Below, one piece after another: positions 5,901 through 6,268 of a stretch of 6,268 nucleotides of DNA. The position numbers were made by a program, and so were the translations under genes. This DNA comes from DATBGO01 sp050011895 (GTDB taxonomy: Bacteria; Actinomycetota; Actinomycetes; Streptosporangiales; Streptosporangiaceae): assembly GCA_050011895.1 (NCBI GenBank), contig JBEKIF010000140.1, forward strand, positions 1 through 6,268. Reading direction: 5' to 3'. The notes under the pieces were generated by a model. It saw only the letters and a list, made by a program, of their open reading frames with translations. It made no database searches and was not told the origin of the DNA. Position 1 is the stretch's first letter; each line of letters begins with the position of its first letter.

Positions 5901-6125
5901 GTGGACGATCGTCTCAGGGGCCTCCGGACCCGCGCCCTGCACGCGGGCGGCCGCCCCTATGTGTCACTGCGGCGCCCGGGGATCGATACGGTCTTCGGTC
6001 CCGTCGGCCGGCCGGAGGCGCTCGCCGCAGTGATCCGGCCAGTGACCACGGCGTTCCCGCGCGTCGGCGCTGTGCGCGGTCTCGTCTTCGGAGCCCCGGC
6101 CGGCAACCTCAGCCAGGTCGCCTGA
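5901..6125 (+). CDS. Hypothetical 74-residue protein upstream of a GCS2-type ligase
   Basis: I do not recognise this protein. It starts at GTG 5901 and reads VDDRLRGLRTRALHAGGRPY, then a segment YVSLRRPGIDTVFGPVGRPE and a C-terminal hydrophobic part ending GLVFGAPAGNLSQVA. Third-position G/C is about 86 percent (10 of 74 codons end in A or T), so it behaves as real coding DNA. The frame is open only from 5874 (TAA at 5871-5873), so no longer version exists here. It has no cysteines, signal peptide or membrane segment. Its stop is 5 nt before the ATG of the ligase gene, implying one transcript. It might be a complete small protein expressed from a leaderless mRNA, or the tail of a gene whose front was lost at the junction near 5840-5863. 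The promoter-like sequence favours the former. Confidence 0.5.
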   Translation: MDDRLRGLRTRALHAGGRPYVSLRRPGIDTVFGPVGRPEALAAVIRPVTTAFPRVGAVRGLVFGAPAGNLSQVA

Positions 6126-6130
6126 CCGGC

Positions 6131-6268
6131 ATGGTGGTGGAATTCAGGCCATCACCGCGGCCGACGCTGGGTGTGGAGTGGGAGGTTGGTCTGGTTGACG
6201 CCCGGACCGGTGATCTGGTGTCCGCGGCGGCGGAGATCGTCGAGCAGGCCCGGGGGGAGATACCCGAT
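6131..6268 (+). CDS. Carboxylate-amine ligase, GCS2/YbdK family (5' part only)
   Basis: The first 46 codons of a gene that runs off the right edge. The N-terminus PRPTLGVEWEVGLVDARTGD followed by LVSAAAEIV carries the LGVEWExxLVD strand that opens GCS2-family proteins (YbdK-type glutamate-cysteine ligase and related carboxylate-amine ligases). The Glu residues of GVEWE belong to the ATP/metal-binding side of the active site in the family. Such enzymes join the gamma-carboxyl of glutamate or a similar acid to an amine using ATP. In actinomycetes, members of this superfamily include proteins of low-molecular-weight thiol metabolism, but the substrate here cannot be told from 46 residues. The ATG at 6131 follows the upstream stop by 5 nt with no strong ribosome binding site, so translation is probably coupled. 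Confidence 0.82.
   Translation, partial: MVVEFRPSPRPTLGVEWEVGLVDARTGDLVSAAAEIVEQARGEIPD

Noticed and set aside
5901..6033. Continuation of the DUF6788 frame as real protein to the stop at 6033
   Set aside because: The sequence after about 5840 loses family resemblance, and from 5901 the G/C-biased frame is the one encoding the 74-residue ORF.

Overview
The window is high-GC DNA with strong G/C preference at third codon positions. It carries an AfsR-type SARP regulator and several degraded insertion-sequence pieces. Together these point to an actinomycete (Streptomyces or a relative) and to an accessory, rearranged stretch of the chromosome. No taxon can be named from the sequence alone.

Layout, left to right. 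(1) Positions 1-642, minus strand: the first 214 residues of a protein with a NYN/PIN-like nuclease fold; its C-terminus lies beyond the left edge. (2) Positions 643-1290: no intact gene, but a frameshifted fragment of an integrase-type (DDE) transposase lies on the minus strand at about 1004-1157. (3) Positions 1293-1324: three direct repeats with an 11-bp period, 8 bp before a possible -10 box. This is the architecture of a SARP binding site. (4) Positions 1395-2003: a secreted, six-cysteine, tryptophan-rich protein of unknown function, followed by a strong hairpin terminator at 2079-2113. (5) Positions 2114-2581: intergenic, with a short remnant resembling the N-terminus of an IS4-family transposase. 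(6) Positions 2582-5659: a 1025-residue AfsR-like regulator (winged helix, BTAD, NB-ARC ATPase, TPR array). The TPR array is built of conspicuous 120-bp tandem repeats. (7) Positions 5656-~5840: a truncated DUF6788-type protein, usually associated with transposons, whose ATG overlaps the regulator's stop codon. It is cut off at an AT-rich junction. (8) Positions 5864-6268: a promoter-like sequence, an apparently leaderless 74-residue ORF of unknown function, and the first 46 codons of a GCS2/YbdK-type carboxylate-amine (glutamate-cysteine) ligase.

The most interesting reading is that the SARP regulator and the secreted cysteine-rich protein form a small regulator-target pair. The secreted protein's promoter carries an 11-bp-phased triple repeat of the kind SARPs bind, and the regulator is encoded next to it on the same strand. 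Transposon debris on both sides suggests the pair sits in an island. The link is inferred from promoter architecture and adjacency, not demonstrated. The right-hand pair (74-residue ORF plus ligase) looks like a separate transcription unit with its own promoter.
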